DNA of 64,000 nucleotides from Bog-113 sp965226755 (GTDB taxonomy: Bacteria; Acidobacteriota; Terriglobia; Bryobacterales; Bryobacteraceae), in contig CBDDDT010000004.1 in the NCBI GenBank assembly GCA_965226755.1, positions 1-64,000 of the forward strand, read 5' to 3'. The translations under genes and the position numbers were made by a program. Positions 47,025 through 54,909 of the stretch are shown here, one piece after another (position 1 is the stretch's first letter; each line of letters begins with the position of its first letter). The notes under the pieces were generated by a model. The model had not been told where the DNA came from. It made no database searches and was given only the letters and a program-made list of their open reading frames with translations.

Positions 47025-47125
47025 CTAGCGTTCATCTGCGCCCGCATTCTTGAGGAGTTGCACCACGTCAGTTGGCCAAACTGCAATGCCATTTTCAACG
47101 CGGCCGCGCCATCGCCCACGCGCAA
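47025..47125 (-). pseudogene. Ankyrin-repeat gene remnant
   Basis: Only the last repeat survives: DGAAALKMALQFGQL in one frame and DVVQLLKNAGADER then stop in the next, joined by a one-base deletion near 47,068. The pattern A-x-x-x-A-L-x-x-G-x-x-DVVQLL-x-x-GAD is a normal ankyrin repeat. The upstream part of the gene is missing. Confidence 0.55.
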
Positions 47126-47152
47126 GAGGCCGCGTCGTCTCCGTTTCTGGCC

Positions 47153-47239
47153 TTGTCCGCTCGCGAGCGCCAGGCGCTCGCGCTGATGACTGAAGGCCTG
47201 AGGAACACTGACATCGCCGAGCGTTTGGCGATCAAGCGA
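47153..47239 (+). pseudogene. LuxR-type helix-turn-helix remnant
   Basis: LSARERQALALMTEGLRNTD followed by IAERLAIKR is the start of a LuxR/NarL DNA-binding domain (the LS-x-RE, LMTEGL and NxDIAExLxI positions fit). The downstream half, including the recognition helix end, is replaced by unrelated residues, and no receiver domain precedes it. Confidence 0.5.
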
Positions 47240-47286
47240 TTGTGTTTGCCCGCGATCGCGGCTTTCGCGGGTAGCGCAACAGACGG

Positions 47287-47703
47287 CTAGAGCTTGGAAA
47301 ACGCGGCGGACGGAGTCTGTTGCGGGCTTGAAGCGCTTTCTCCGATATCCATGCGTTCAATCAGACCGTTCGCGATAGTGTAAACGTGCCACACTTCCGT
47401 ATCCGAAAGAACGTCACCATCGAGCGACTTCACCAGCTGGCGGACCTTCACGTCGGTCTTGCTTCCCGCGCGGTCGATCACTTCCACCGGTTCCACGTGA
47501 GGGTCAAACTCCTTCCACTGGCGCGTCCAGTAGGCGCGAATCTCTTCTTTCCCGGCGACACGACCCCCTTCCGACGCCCTGGGCCAGCTCACGTTCTCGC
47601 TCATGAGAGCCAGCGCGCCATCTATGTCCCGCCGGTTGAAAGCAGAATAAGCTTCAGCGATGAGCATGTGTATGTTTGCCAATAGTTCCTCCCGTGTGGA
47701 CAT
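47287..47703 (-). CDS. SnoaL-like (NTF2-fold) protein
   Basis: 138 residues starting MSTREELLANIHMLIAEAYS. AYSAFNRRDIDGALALMSEN, VSWPRASEGGRVAGKEEIRA and YWTRQWKEFDPHVEPVEVID are standard for the SnoaL/ketosteroid-isomerase-like fold that binds small hydrophobic molecules or isomerises them. The substrate is unknown. It lies 19 bases after the DoxX gene on the same strand, and another SnoaL protein is encoded divergently at 48,743. Confidence 0.8.
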   Translation of the reverse strand: MSTREELLANIHMLIAEAYSAFNRRDIDGALALMSENVSWPRASEGGRVAGKEEIRAYWTRQWKEFDPHVEPVEVIDRAGSKTDVKVRQLVKSLDGDVLSDTEVWHVYTIANGLIERMDIGESASSPQQTPSAAFSKL

Positions 47704-47722
47704 AAGTGAGACAGCCCGCCGT

Positions 47723-48115
47723 TCATAAGATCGGCTTCAGGACCATCCGGCCGTACATGATGAACGCCATGAGGAGACCCAGCACGCTGCTTAAGAGGAT
47801 AGGCGTGATCTCGCGGTACATGGCGTGCACCCAGACGAACACAAGGCTCTCGGTCATCAGGACCGCGGCGGCCGCTACCGTGAGCGCTGGCGGCCAATGA
47901 AGGGCGCCGGGGACGATCAGCCCAGCCGTGCAGACGAGTTCGAGGATGCCGAGGGCCGTCCAGGCTCCGCGCGGCAACGCGCCAAACGACGGCACCCCCT
48001 CGCTTACCTTATCGAACAGAAAGACTTTCATCACGCCCGACGCACCGTAAAGAAGCGCGGCGAGGATCTGCAAAACCCACAACAGGATGTTCATCGAATG
48101 GCCATGTAACTTCAT
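47723..48115 (-). CDS. DoxX-like integral membrane protein
   Basis: About 130 residues with four helices: LLWVLQILAALLYGASGVMK, WTALGILELVCTAGLIVPGA, ALTVAAAAVLMTESLVFVWV, and SVLGLLMAFIMYGRMVL. The GASGVMKVF and ALGILELVCTAGLIVP stretches are characteristic of DoxX/DoxD-like proteins, which often accompany thiol or quinone stress enzymes. The start is either 48,115 or 48,094 (MNILLWVLQ). Downstream of the HxlR-type regulator in the same orientation, 142 bases after its stop. Confidence 0.78.
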   Translation of the reverse strand: MKLHGHSMNILLWVLQILAALLYGASGVMKVFLFDKVSEGVPSFGALPRGAWTALGILELVCTAGLIVPGALHWPPALTVAAAAVLMTESLVFVWVHAMYREITPILLSSVLGLLMAFIMYGRMVLKPIL

Positions 48116-48257
48116 GATAGTTCCCCGCCGACAGCAGACGCCTCTCCTCAACTGATCAAATGCCGTGCGACGATGTCGATAGACTCACGCGAGGTGATCA
48201 CAGGCGAGCGCCAGTCCTCCTGGATCGTTGTTTCTACGTGCTGTTTTCCCTGAGACC

Positions 48258-48650
48258 TCACGATCCGCTTCCAAAGTCCTCGCCAATCGTCAAGGCGCCG
48301 TCCTGTCTTGCGGGGGCAGAGCGTCGCGGCAGCGTTGCCGGAACGCCAAGATGCTCGCTGCCCCACCGGCACATATCTTCCATAATGGCAATGAGTTCCC
48401 TGCCTGCGGAGGTCAGGCTGTAATCGACTCGCGGCGGAACCTCGTTCGCATCTACGCGTCTCACGATGCCGTCCCGCGCCAGATCTCTCAACTGACTTGC
48501 TAACACCTTCTCACTAATGCCCGGCAACAACCCGCGCACCTCGCTGAAACGGCGTGTTCGAAAGGAGAGATGCCAAACGATCAACACTTTCCACTTCCCG
48601 GCAATCGTGTTTGCAGTAGCTTGCACCGGGCATCCAAAATGTTCCTTCAT
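48258..48650 (-). CDS. HxlR-family transcriptional regulator with N-terminal cysteine
   Basis: 130 residues. MKEHFGCPVQATANTIAGKW and KVLIVWHLSFRTRRFSEVRG, then VRRVDANEVPPRVDYSLTSA, form the winged helix typical of HxlR. Cys7 in the GCPV segment corresponds to the redox-sensing Cys of relatives such as YodB, which release DNA when oxidised or alkylated by quinones. It is divergent from the SnoaL and reductase genes (start-to-start gap 92 bases), which are its probable targets. The specific inducer is inferred, not seen. Confidence 0.88.
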   Translation of the reverse strand: MKEHFGCPVQATANTIAGKWKVLIVWHLSFRTRRFSEVRGLLPGISEKVLASQLRDLARDGIVRRVDANEVPPRVDYSLTSAGRELIAIMEDMCRWGSEHLGVPATLPRRSAPARQDGALTIGEDFGSGS

Positions 48651-48742
48651 TTCCCCTCCGTGTCAGACCCGCTTACAAAAAAGTGCGTACTTCCGAAGCT
48701 CCTGCTCCGATGTTAACCTCGGTCTGAGCAGACCTGAAACGC

Positions 48743-49147
48743 ATGCCCACTGCACTGAAGCCCGAGGAGATGAAGCAGTTCGTCATCCAGCATTTTGAAG
48801 ACTTTGTGAATAAACGAAAACCGGAAGTCATTCGCCGCAACATGACGCCCGATTTCTATGACCACGATGGACCTGGCGGAAAACCCGCCGGCGTTGAGGG
48901 CGATGAACAGATGATGATTCGCATGTATCAAGCGATGCCTGATCTTCACGTCAAGATCGAAGACATATTCGCCGAGGAAGGGAAAGTCGTATGCCGGAAC
49001 GTCTGGCGCTGGACGGATCCAGGGTCCGGGAAGCGCATGCAGCTCCATGGGTTTGTCCAATGGCGCTTTGAAGGGGACAAGATCGCCGAGCGCTGGGCTA
49101 CAGTGACGCCGCCCAATGAGGGCGAACCCTGGACGCGAACGGAATAA
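48743..49147 (+). CDS. SnoaL-like ester cyclase family protein
   Basis: 134 residues starting MPTALKPEEMKQFVIQHFED. PDFYDHDGPGGKPAGVEGDE, MYQAMPDLHVKIEDIFAEEG and VVCRNVWRWTDPGSGKRMQL match the SnoaL-type ester cyclase pattern (H and D positions in the pocket). Likely a small-molecule isomerase or binding protein. Translated just upstream of the reductase gene (16-base gap), so a two-gene unit controlled by the divergent HxlR protein is likely. Confidence 0.78.
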   Translation: MPTALKPEEMKQFVIQHFEDFVNKRKPEVIRRNMTPDFYDHDGPGGKPAGVEGDEQMMIRMYQAMPDLHVKIEDIFAEEGKVVCRNVWRWTDPGSGKRMQLHGFVQWRFEGDKIAERWATVTPPNEGEPWTRTE

Positions 49148-49163
49148 CGGGAGAATACCGCGC

Positions 49164-49793
49164 ATGAGAGTTGTTCTGTATGGGGCTACGGGAAGAGCGG
49201 GAAGCCGTATTTTGCGCGAGTTGTTAAGCCGTGGTCACCACGTGCGCGCCGTAACGCGCGAGCCAGTCCCTCTGGAACTGCCAAGGGAAGCGGAGGTCTC
49301 GGTTGACGACCTGTCGGATGTCAGCCGGACCACCGGCATGATTCGCGGCTTCGACGCTGTCATCAGCGCTTATGCTCCACCCCCGGATGATCCGGACCGG
49401 CTGGTTGCTGTGACACAGCTATTGGTGGACGCCGTCGGCCGAGGCGGCGTTGCGCGGTTTCTCATGGTGGGCGGAGCGGGCAGTCTTGAAGTTGCTCCTG
49501 GAGTTACGCTGATTGCATCCGGGCATCTGCCTCCCGAATGGATGCCCATCGCGCAAGCGCACTTAAAAGCATTGGAAGTCCTTAAGTCATCGGCCGTCAA
49601 TTGGACGAGCTTGTGTCCGGCGGCCTATTTCGATCCAGGCGAGCGAACTGGGCGCTTTCGCGTGGGCAAGGACAACCTCATCGCCAACGACAAGGGAGAA
49701 AGCCGAATTTCGATGGAAGACTACGCCATCGCGATGGTGGACGAAATCGAGCAGCCTCGGCATCAACGGAGTCGGTTTTCCGTTGGCTATTGA
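49164..49793 (+). CDS. NAD(P)H-binding atypical SDR (NmrA/YwnB-like)
   Basis: 209 residues starting MRVVLYGATGRAGSRILREL, with the GATGRAGSR dinucleotide loop. FDAVISAYAPPPDDPDRLVA, RFLMVGGAGSLEVAPG and AHLKALEVLKSSAVNWTSLC continue the fold; the YxxxK pair of classical SDRs is replaced by AHLKA, as in atypical SDRs. ATG at 49,164 follows ACGGGAG weakly. Probably reduces quinones or reactive aldehydes given the HxlR context, but the substrate is not fixed. Confidence 0.8.
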   Translation: MRVVLYGATGRAGSRILRELLSRGHHVRAVTREPVPLELPREAEVSVDDLSDVSRTTGMIRGFDAVISAYAPPPDDPDRLVAVTQLLVDAVGRGGVARFLMVGGAGSLEVAPGVTLIASGHLPPEWMPIAQAHLKALEVLKSSAVNWTSLCPAAYFDPGERTGRFRVGKDNLIANDKGESRISMEDYAIAMVDEIEQPRHQRSRFSVGY

Positions 49794-49838
49794 ACAGGCG
49801 ATGACGTTACAGTACGGTTACTGCATTCTGTCAGCCGG

Positions 49839-50606
49839 ATGAATCCGGTGCATAATGGCGAGAAACCATCCGACGCCATGGAAATGCGAACCACGGAACC
49901 GCTAGCCCAAGCGCTGATGAGTGCGATTCAGACAGGCGACGTCGAGGCGTTGAGGCAACTGCTGGACGGCAACCCTCTAATTTCCACCTCGCGCGTCGTT
50001 GACTCACGTGGGGCCAGCCGCACATTGCTCCACATAGCGGCCGATTGGCCCGGTCACTTTCCCCGTGTGTCGCAGACCATCGAGCTGCTCATTCGCCGGG
50101 GCGCCGACCCCGATGCCCCAATGGTGGGCGGCAACGCACCGGAAAGGCCTCTGCACTGGGCCGCGAGCAGCGATGATGTGGACGCTCTCGAAGCCCTGCT
50201 TGACGGCGGCGCCGATATCGAAAGCCCGGGCGCCATTTTCACGAACGGAACCGCCATGTCCGACGCCGTCATCTTCGCCCAGTGGAACGCGGCGCGCCGT
50301 TTACTTGATCGGGGGGCGAAAACCACTCTTACCGAGTCGGCGGCCCTCGGCCTGCTGGATCGTTTGGCCGCCTCCTTCGAACAAGGGCCTGATCCAGCGG
50401 GCGAACAAATCACCGCGGCACTCTGGCACGCCTGTCGGGGCGGCCAGTTGCAGACCGCCCAGTATCTGACCGGGAGAGGCGCAAACATAAATTGGGTCGG
50501 CTGGGACAAGATCGCGCCGCTCGATGGCGCGCAACAAAGCGGCCAGCAAGACCTTGTCGCGTGGCTTCGGAGTCAGGGAGCGAAACAGGCGCGCGAGCTC
50601 GTGTAG
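49839..50606 (+). CDS. Ankyrin repeat protein
   Basis: 255 residues. About five ankyrin repeats: AIQTGDVEALRQLLDGNPLI, TLLHIAADWPGHFPRVSQTI, PLHWAASSDDVDALEALLDG, AVIFAQWNAARRLLDRGA and ALWHACRGGQLQTAQYLTGR with GANINWVGWDKIAPLDGA. Such repeats bind other proteins; no catalytic domain is present. It is the intact relative of the ankyrin remnant at 47,025. Alternative internal starts are MEMRTTEPL. Confidence 0.78.
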   Translation: MNPVHNGEKPSDAMEMRTTEPLAQALMSAIQTGDVEALRQLLDGNPLISTSRVVDSRGASRTLLHIAADWPGHFPRVSQTIELLIRRGADPDAPMVGGNAPERPLHWAASSDDVDALEALLDGGADIESPGAIFTNGTAMSDAVIFAQWNAARRLLDRGAKTTLTESAALGLLDRLAASFEQGPDPAGEQITAALWHACRGGQLQTAQYLTGRGANINWVGWDKIAPLDGAQQSGQQDLVAWLRSQGAKQARELV

Positions 50607-50709
50607 TGGCCTGGTTTTGTGAAGAATATATCAGTTGCAAGACTGGACCGGTTTCGGCTGTGTGGCCTGCGTGTTCCGGCGCTGCGAGCCGACATGGCGC
50701 CGCCCGAAT

Positions 50710-51041
50710 TTAAGTAGGAATGATCTGGGCCGCCGGGTCAAGACGCCGCAGGTCAGTCGGATCGCTTGTAACTATGGGATCCCGCGGCTGCCTGGCGAGG
50801 ATCACCACCGATGCATTGTAAGATCCGAAGCATTGACGGCGTCGCAGAGTTCTCCGCAGGCACGGGCAAGCTGCTCGTCAAGCGGAATAACCTCAACTTC
50901 GTCGCTCCGCAGGAACCTGGCTAACGTGACGACGCCCGCGGGAACTCGGAACGTCCGGCCTTGAGCTAATGCCTGATGAAGCAAGGCAATCATCCGCTTA
51001 TCGCCGCGATCCAAGGCTATGAGCGCGCCAGCATCCAGCAT
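50710..51041 (-). pseudogene. VapC-like PIN toxin, decayed
   Basis: MLDAGALIALDRGDKRMIAL, FRVPAGV, IPLDEQLARACGELCDAVNA and, in another frame, ASVVILARQPRDPIVTSDPT form a PIN toxin. Three faults: a segment of about 10-12 residues after PAGV (the usual AQAWRxGxRQA) is absent; a one-base deletion near 50,809 shifts the frame; and the Asp of the VxDA motif, once the frame is restored, reads Asn (YNASVV). The start overlaps the antitoxin stop by one base (TAATG). It is very likely inactive. Confidence 0.7.
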
Positions 51042-51256
51042 TATTCCCGCCGCGGTGCGAGTGCGCGTTCCGCCGGCTCGCCATATTGTTTGATCAAATC
51101 CCGCAGAAATGCCCGGAGCGACTCGCTTCTCTCGTGTTCCGCCAGAACCCGTGTAATGTAACCCGAAACCGAATCCGCCCGGCCGGCACGGACTTCCTGG
51201 TGAACTCTCGCGAGTTGGTCCTTGGGCAAAGTAATGGCGATCTTCGACCTGGTCAT
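51041..51256 (-). CDS. VapB-like antitoxin (ribbon-helix-helix type)
   Basis: 71 residues. MTRSKIAITLPKDQLARVHQ and EVRAGRADSVSGYITRVLAE form the beta strand and two helices of a ribbon-helix-helix DNA-binding protein. The acidic-basic tail (LRAFLRDLIKQYGEPAERAL) would bind the toxin. Shares TAATG with the toxin gene, the usual overlapped order antitoxin then toxin. Appears intact although its toxin is not. Confidence 0.75.
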   Translation of the reverse strand: MTRSKIAITLPKDQLARVHQEVRAGRADSVSGYITRVLAEHERSESLRAFLRDLIKQYGEPAERALAPRRE

Positions 51257-51399
51257 ACCAGCATCATCCGTTGCAAACGGGCGTAACAAGCCGAGGGCAG
51301 AACCGGCCCTGCGAGCCCCGAATGCTTCGGGCCGGGGTATCCGCAAGCACGATCTCGCCGCAGGTACAAGTACCACGTCACCACTGCAAGCGTCCGATA

Positions 51400-51696
51400 T
51401 CAGGCGATCGCAGTATCCCAGGCGCTCGCCATCTCGGCAAAGGCGGCCCCGCAACTCGGCCATTCGTGGAGCGTCGCAGGATCGAAGTCCGCCCCATTGG
51501 GCCAAACCAGAGTATGAACCTCGGGATCAAGCGCGACCTGATTGAACAACGCTAAATCGCGAAGCGGCCCGTAAAGCTCCCCCCGCAGAACCGGCAGAAA
51601 ATCGACGACTTGCTGTGTACAGTCATCGAAGTCAATGCGAAGCGTGTAAGGGGCAATGATCTCGAAGCGTGCGACACGGCAGATTAGATGCTGCAT
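51400..51696 (-). CDS. DUF2442 domain protein
   Basis: 98 residues. MQHLICRVARFEIIAPYTLR, IDFDDCTQQVVDFLPVLRGE, LYGPLRDLALFNQVALDPEV and HTLVWPNGADFDPATLHEWP are the complete DUF2442 pattern. These proteins are often paired with DUF4160 and suspected to be toxin-antitoxin partners; no DUF4160 gene is visible on either side here. Function unknown. Confidence 0.82.
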   Translation of the reverse strand: MQHLICRVARFEIIAPYTLRIDFDDCTQQVVDFLPVLRGELYGPLRDLALFNQVALDPEVHTLVWPNGADFDPATLHEWPSCGAAFAEMASAWDTAIA

Positions 51697-51835
51697 AAAG
51701 CAATCCTATCGTAAGGGTTCGATTGGCGCCGCCCTCCGGCCCGCGTGCAGTAGGGTCCAATCCGCAATCAATTCCGGCTGATGCAATTCCGCCCAAGCCT
51801 CTACTAGCCGTCGCTGTTTCCGGGGTAATGTCCGC

Positions 51836-51907
51836 CCTGTGAAGTTGAGTTACGCTTGCAAAAGGGCCCAACCGGAACGAGCGCGATTGCCATATCGACT
51901 CGCCCAT
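51836..51907. repeat. Dispersed intergenic repeat, copy 2, in a gene-free 450-base gap
   Basis: Shares CTGT, AAGTTGA, GCTTGCAAAA, CCGGAA, AGCGCG and TCGCC positions with 46,349-46,420 in the same orientation. The rest of 51,697-52,143 shows no convincing gene, RNA or terminator. Confidence 0.6.
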
Positions 51908-52143
51908 GCGTTACACGGCCCAAAGTCTAGCGCGGCCAGCGCGCGGGCAGACGATTTCCGCCGGGCAGCTTCGGAACATCATCGCAACAAACCTAGGCGG
52001 TTAAGTACGGTCGATTTCGGGCGAGCGCCGTCGCTTTCAGATGGTCGGCAATCCGGAAACTGAGTTGCCAGGCGACGTGCGCAGTGCAACTCCGGCTGGC
52101 GCGTGATTTGCTCGCAATGTGGCCGACCTGCTGGTGCGGTCAA

Positions 52144-52823
52144 TCAAGTGTCACCAGGAGCGTTCACGCGCTTTTCGGGGAACGTTAGGTGTTTTACTGG
52201 CGATTGCATCGCAAAGTCTGCATACACCCATAGGTGCGCGGAGTCATAGAGACTCTTAAGCGGCTGCTTCGCGCTGCCGTTCTTGTCCCAAGGCTGCAGA
52301 TCGCCGTCAAGCTCGCAGAACACCACGTCATCTGCGCCTGCATCGCGCAGCTGTTCGGCCCTTACAAGCACAGCCGCAAGAATGGCTTGATCGAATGGCT
52401 TTAGATCCAGATTTATCGTGGACAATTCGACAGCCCTCGCCAGCATCGCTTCCGAAAGTGGGAAAACCTCGATTCCGGAATGACGCGCGATTGCTGACAA
52501 GCGCTGGTCTACTGTATCCAGTTCGGCAGATACCAAAGCCTCATACTGGTCCAACACCAGACGAACGGTTCCGGCGGAATCGTTCGTTACTTTTCCCTCG
52601 TGCATCGCCCAGCCCAGGTAGCGGCGAAGCGAGTCGGCTGTCGGTCGGGCTGATATTTTGTCCGAAGGGGATTGCGAGCTTCAGTCAGGCAGAGCGCCGG
52701 CAAATACAGTTTGAGTTGTCCAGCCCCGGCGTCGCGGATCAGTTTTGCTGCAGTTGGCACCTGCTGGTGAGCTGGGGCCGAATACGCCACCACCCAATTG
52801 GTCTCGACGAATACGTGACGCAT
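52144..52823 (-). pseudogene. PIN-domain nuclease, one frameshift
   Basis: The N-terminal half reads MRHVFVETNWVVAYSAPAHQ, KLYLPALCLTEARNPLRTKY. From about 52,650 the protein continues in another frame as PTADSLRRYLGWAMHEGKVT, then LKPFDQAILAAVL, DDVVFCELDGDLQPWDK and YDSAHLWVYADF. The ETNW start and the later acidic residues are in PIN positions. The two frames overlap at 52,587-52,605. Repaired length about 226. Whether the shift is a real mutation or error cannot be told; the neighbours are intact. It begins five bases after the stop of the PD-(D/E)XK-like gene. Confidence 0.6.
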
Positions 52824-52828
52824 CCTCT

Positions 52829-53284
52829 CTAAAGGAGTATCGCTGAACGCGGATGTCCTGAGCGGACGGAACCCTGCGCGAGAGCAGGGACGATATACAT
52901 TTCTGCAGCGTGCTTGATCTCGGGCGATAGCTCCCGGAGACCGGATTCCGTAGACAACGCCTCCAGCCAGGACTGGACATGCCGCTCGAATGCCAGGGCA
53001 TCGGCAATTGCGTTTCCGCTAGCGTCAAACCGCAGGATATCCTTGACGTCAAACTCCCCGACTTTCGCGATCGAATCTTCCGAGGACGCAAGATACAGAT
53101 CTCGATATATTCGGAGCCGGTCCGGCGTTACCAGGAGCCCCACAGGAGATCGCACAGCCGCCATGTAGCTCTTCAGCCGGCGTCCCGAATCGTCGATGGC
53201 GCCAGAAGACGTCTTCACCTCGACAACCAACGCGATCTCCGACGGTTCAGGACCTGTCACGACGATGTCGGGTTCAAAAACCAT
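52829..53284 (-). CDS. PD-(D/E)XK nuclease-like protein
   Basis: 151 residues. MVFEPDIVVTGPEPSEIALV followed by VEVKTSSGAI carries the P-D (residues 5-6) and E-x-K (about 22-24) of the restriction-enzyme-like fold, in the order and spacing of that superfamily. MAAVRSPVGLLVTPDRLRIY is the next helix/strand. Beyond about 110 it is helical. Gene order nuclease-like then PIN suggests a two-gene module. No methylase nearby. Confidence 0.6.
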   Translation of the reverse strand: MVFEPDIVVTGPEPSEIALVVEVKTSSGAIDDSGRRLKSYMAAVRSPVGLLVTPDRLRIYRDLYLASSEDSIAKVGEFDVKDILRFDASGNAIADALAFERHVQSWLEALSTESGLRELSPEIKHAAEMYIVPALAQGSVRSGHPRSAILL

Positions 53285-53487
53285 GATCTTAAACTACCAC
53301 TCAGTCCGCAGTTGCGTCCCGCAGATCTGGTGCGCGATGGACAAACGGAAACTTGGCCCGGATTACTTCCCGTTAGTCGGCACGCTGCACAACGCGAGCG
53401 AAGCGTAATTTCCCTTGAAGTCCGCCGATCCTTCTCGATACCGTTGCCGCTACGATTGCGAACGGATACAGAGTCTGCCTAAGTTCA

Positions 53488-54285
53488 TTACATTCCGCCG
53501 CCGTGAGAAACCCCCAGTGCATTGCTGAAATACGTCAACTCCGTGATGCTCTGGCCGGCTTGGAGCTTGGCGCCGAAAGAGAAATGATGACACGGGCGTT
53601 CGATCTTTGGCCAAAGAACAACGTGCATTCCGGTGCCTATGACGAACTGAAAATGAGGAGATGGAATTCCTGCCACAAGAACCATCAAGCGCCGAATTCC
53701 ATATGCCACCTTGAACCAAGTCCCCTCCGGTGACCACTGGGGATCTTTACAGGAATTAGATTGCGGGAAGTGAGCCCAAGCGTTTCGCTGCCCTAGACTA
53801 ATTGACCCGGGGTCCTCTAGCTGGTGTAATCCAACAAATACGCCTATCGTTTCCGGGAGATGATCAGGACTTTCAACGAGCCCCCTGGCAAATTCCGCTG
53901 GTATCTCCCGGGTCCCGCACGCATGATCAATCGTACAGGCGGTCTTCAAAGCCCATCGGCAAAATGCTGCATTCCGCGGGCCATCCCGCAACGTTTCGAG
54001 ATGCTTTCTTGTGGAAAGGGCAATGATAATTGGTACGACCTCGCTCTCGAGTTGGCTCATCCAGCCCGCGTTGCAGACCTCGCAAATCGACCCGGAGAGA
54101 AAACGATTAAACACCATTGTCCGTGTCCATTCACAAGCGTCATCGCTTGAACTCCTCCTTTCGAGCGTAAGCCCATCTCCCTTCAGCCCCAGTACATCCA
54201 GAAGAGTCTCGGAGAATATGTGCTCCTTGCCGCGCTCACGGCCGTTCCCGCAAAAGATGCATGTAATCTTTCTCGGCCTGCCCAT
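53488..54285 (-). CDS. HNH-like zinc-finger protein
   Basis: 265 residues. MGRPRKITCIFCGNGRERGK and EHIFSETLLDVLG give C-x2-C then E-H; SGSICEVCNAGWMSQLESEV gives the second C-x2-C with the Asn that is typical of HNH-type zinc-binding proteins. The C-terminal two-thirds (ALKTACTIDHACGTREIPAE, MHVVLWPKIERPCHHFSFGA) has no recognised family. Related proteins are annotated as HNH or phage-related without tested activity. The ATG is at 54,285, and no neighbour in the same orientation is close. Confidence 0.6.
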   Translation of the reverse strand: MGRPRKITCIFCGNGRERGKEHIFSETLLDVLGLKGDGLTLERRSSSDDACEWTRTMVFNRFLSGSICEVCNAGWMSQLESEVVPIIIALSTRKHLETLRDGPRNAAFCRWALKTACTIDHACGTREIPAEFARGLVESPDHLPETIGVFVGLHQLEDPGSISLGQRNAWAHFPQSNSCKDPQWSPEGTWFKVAYGIRRLMVLVAGIPSPHFQFVIGTGMHVVLWPKIERPCHHFSFGAKLQAGQSITELTYFSNALGVSHGGGM

Positions 54286-54632
54286 CTCCTGGCGATCTTA
54301 GCGCGGCCTGATTGCTAATTCCGTCTGCTAAAACGTGTCGCGGCGAGCCTTTTGCATGTTGCGCGACGGCACAGAGTATCGCGAACTCGTCGATAATTAC
54401 TTGTGCGCAGCGGCGACGATCGCCTTGCGAATGCCATGTTTGCCGGCTTACGATGCCCTGCGGCACCTCCATCATGCCGCTATTGGCGCCCGTTTTCATC
54501 CCTCGTTGTGGGCTAAGCGAAGCGCGTCCGTGGGTGAATCACAACCCCTCCAAAACCCCTAACCCCCATAAAATCAAACACTCCCAAGCCCTCACCCCCA
54601 CGCACCCGCCCACCCCCCTGCTAGGGTGTGTC
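54286..54632. other. 347-base gap before the IS3 element, no convincing gene
   Basis: Two overlapping short plus-strand frames exist, but neither has family matches or a ribosome site. The segment 54,540-54,622 is low-complexity and C-rich (poly-pyrimidine CCCCTAACCCCCA-like stretches). Confidence 0.5.
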
Positions 54633-54909
54633 TGAAGTGAACCCCTGGAGTGAGACAACCAGTTAAGGGGGTAATCGCCGTTCGCTGAGAAATCATTGCA
54701 CGGCTTGGTTGATGTTGTCCACTCTAGAGGCACCTGAGCGGAGGATAGGGCAACGCAGGGATGCGACCCGAGCGTCGACTCAGCAGCTGGAATGCTCGGA
54801 GCGGCGTTAGTCGCTCCGAGCTTTAACATCCATTCCGGCCCAACTGCGTTAAATCCTGGGGTCGCAGGGGCAAAGCCCCCGGTATGCCCGGTTCCCAAGG
54901 AATTGCCGT

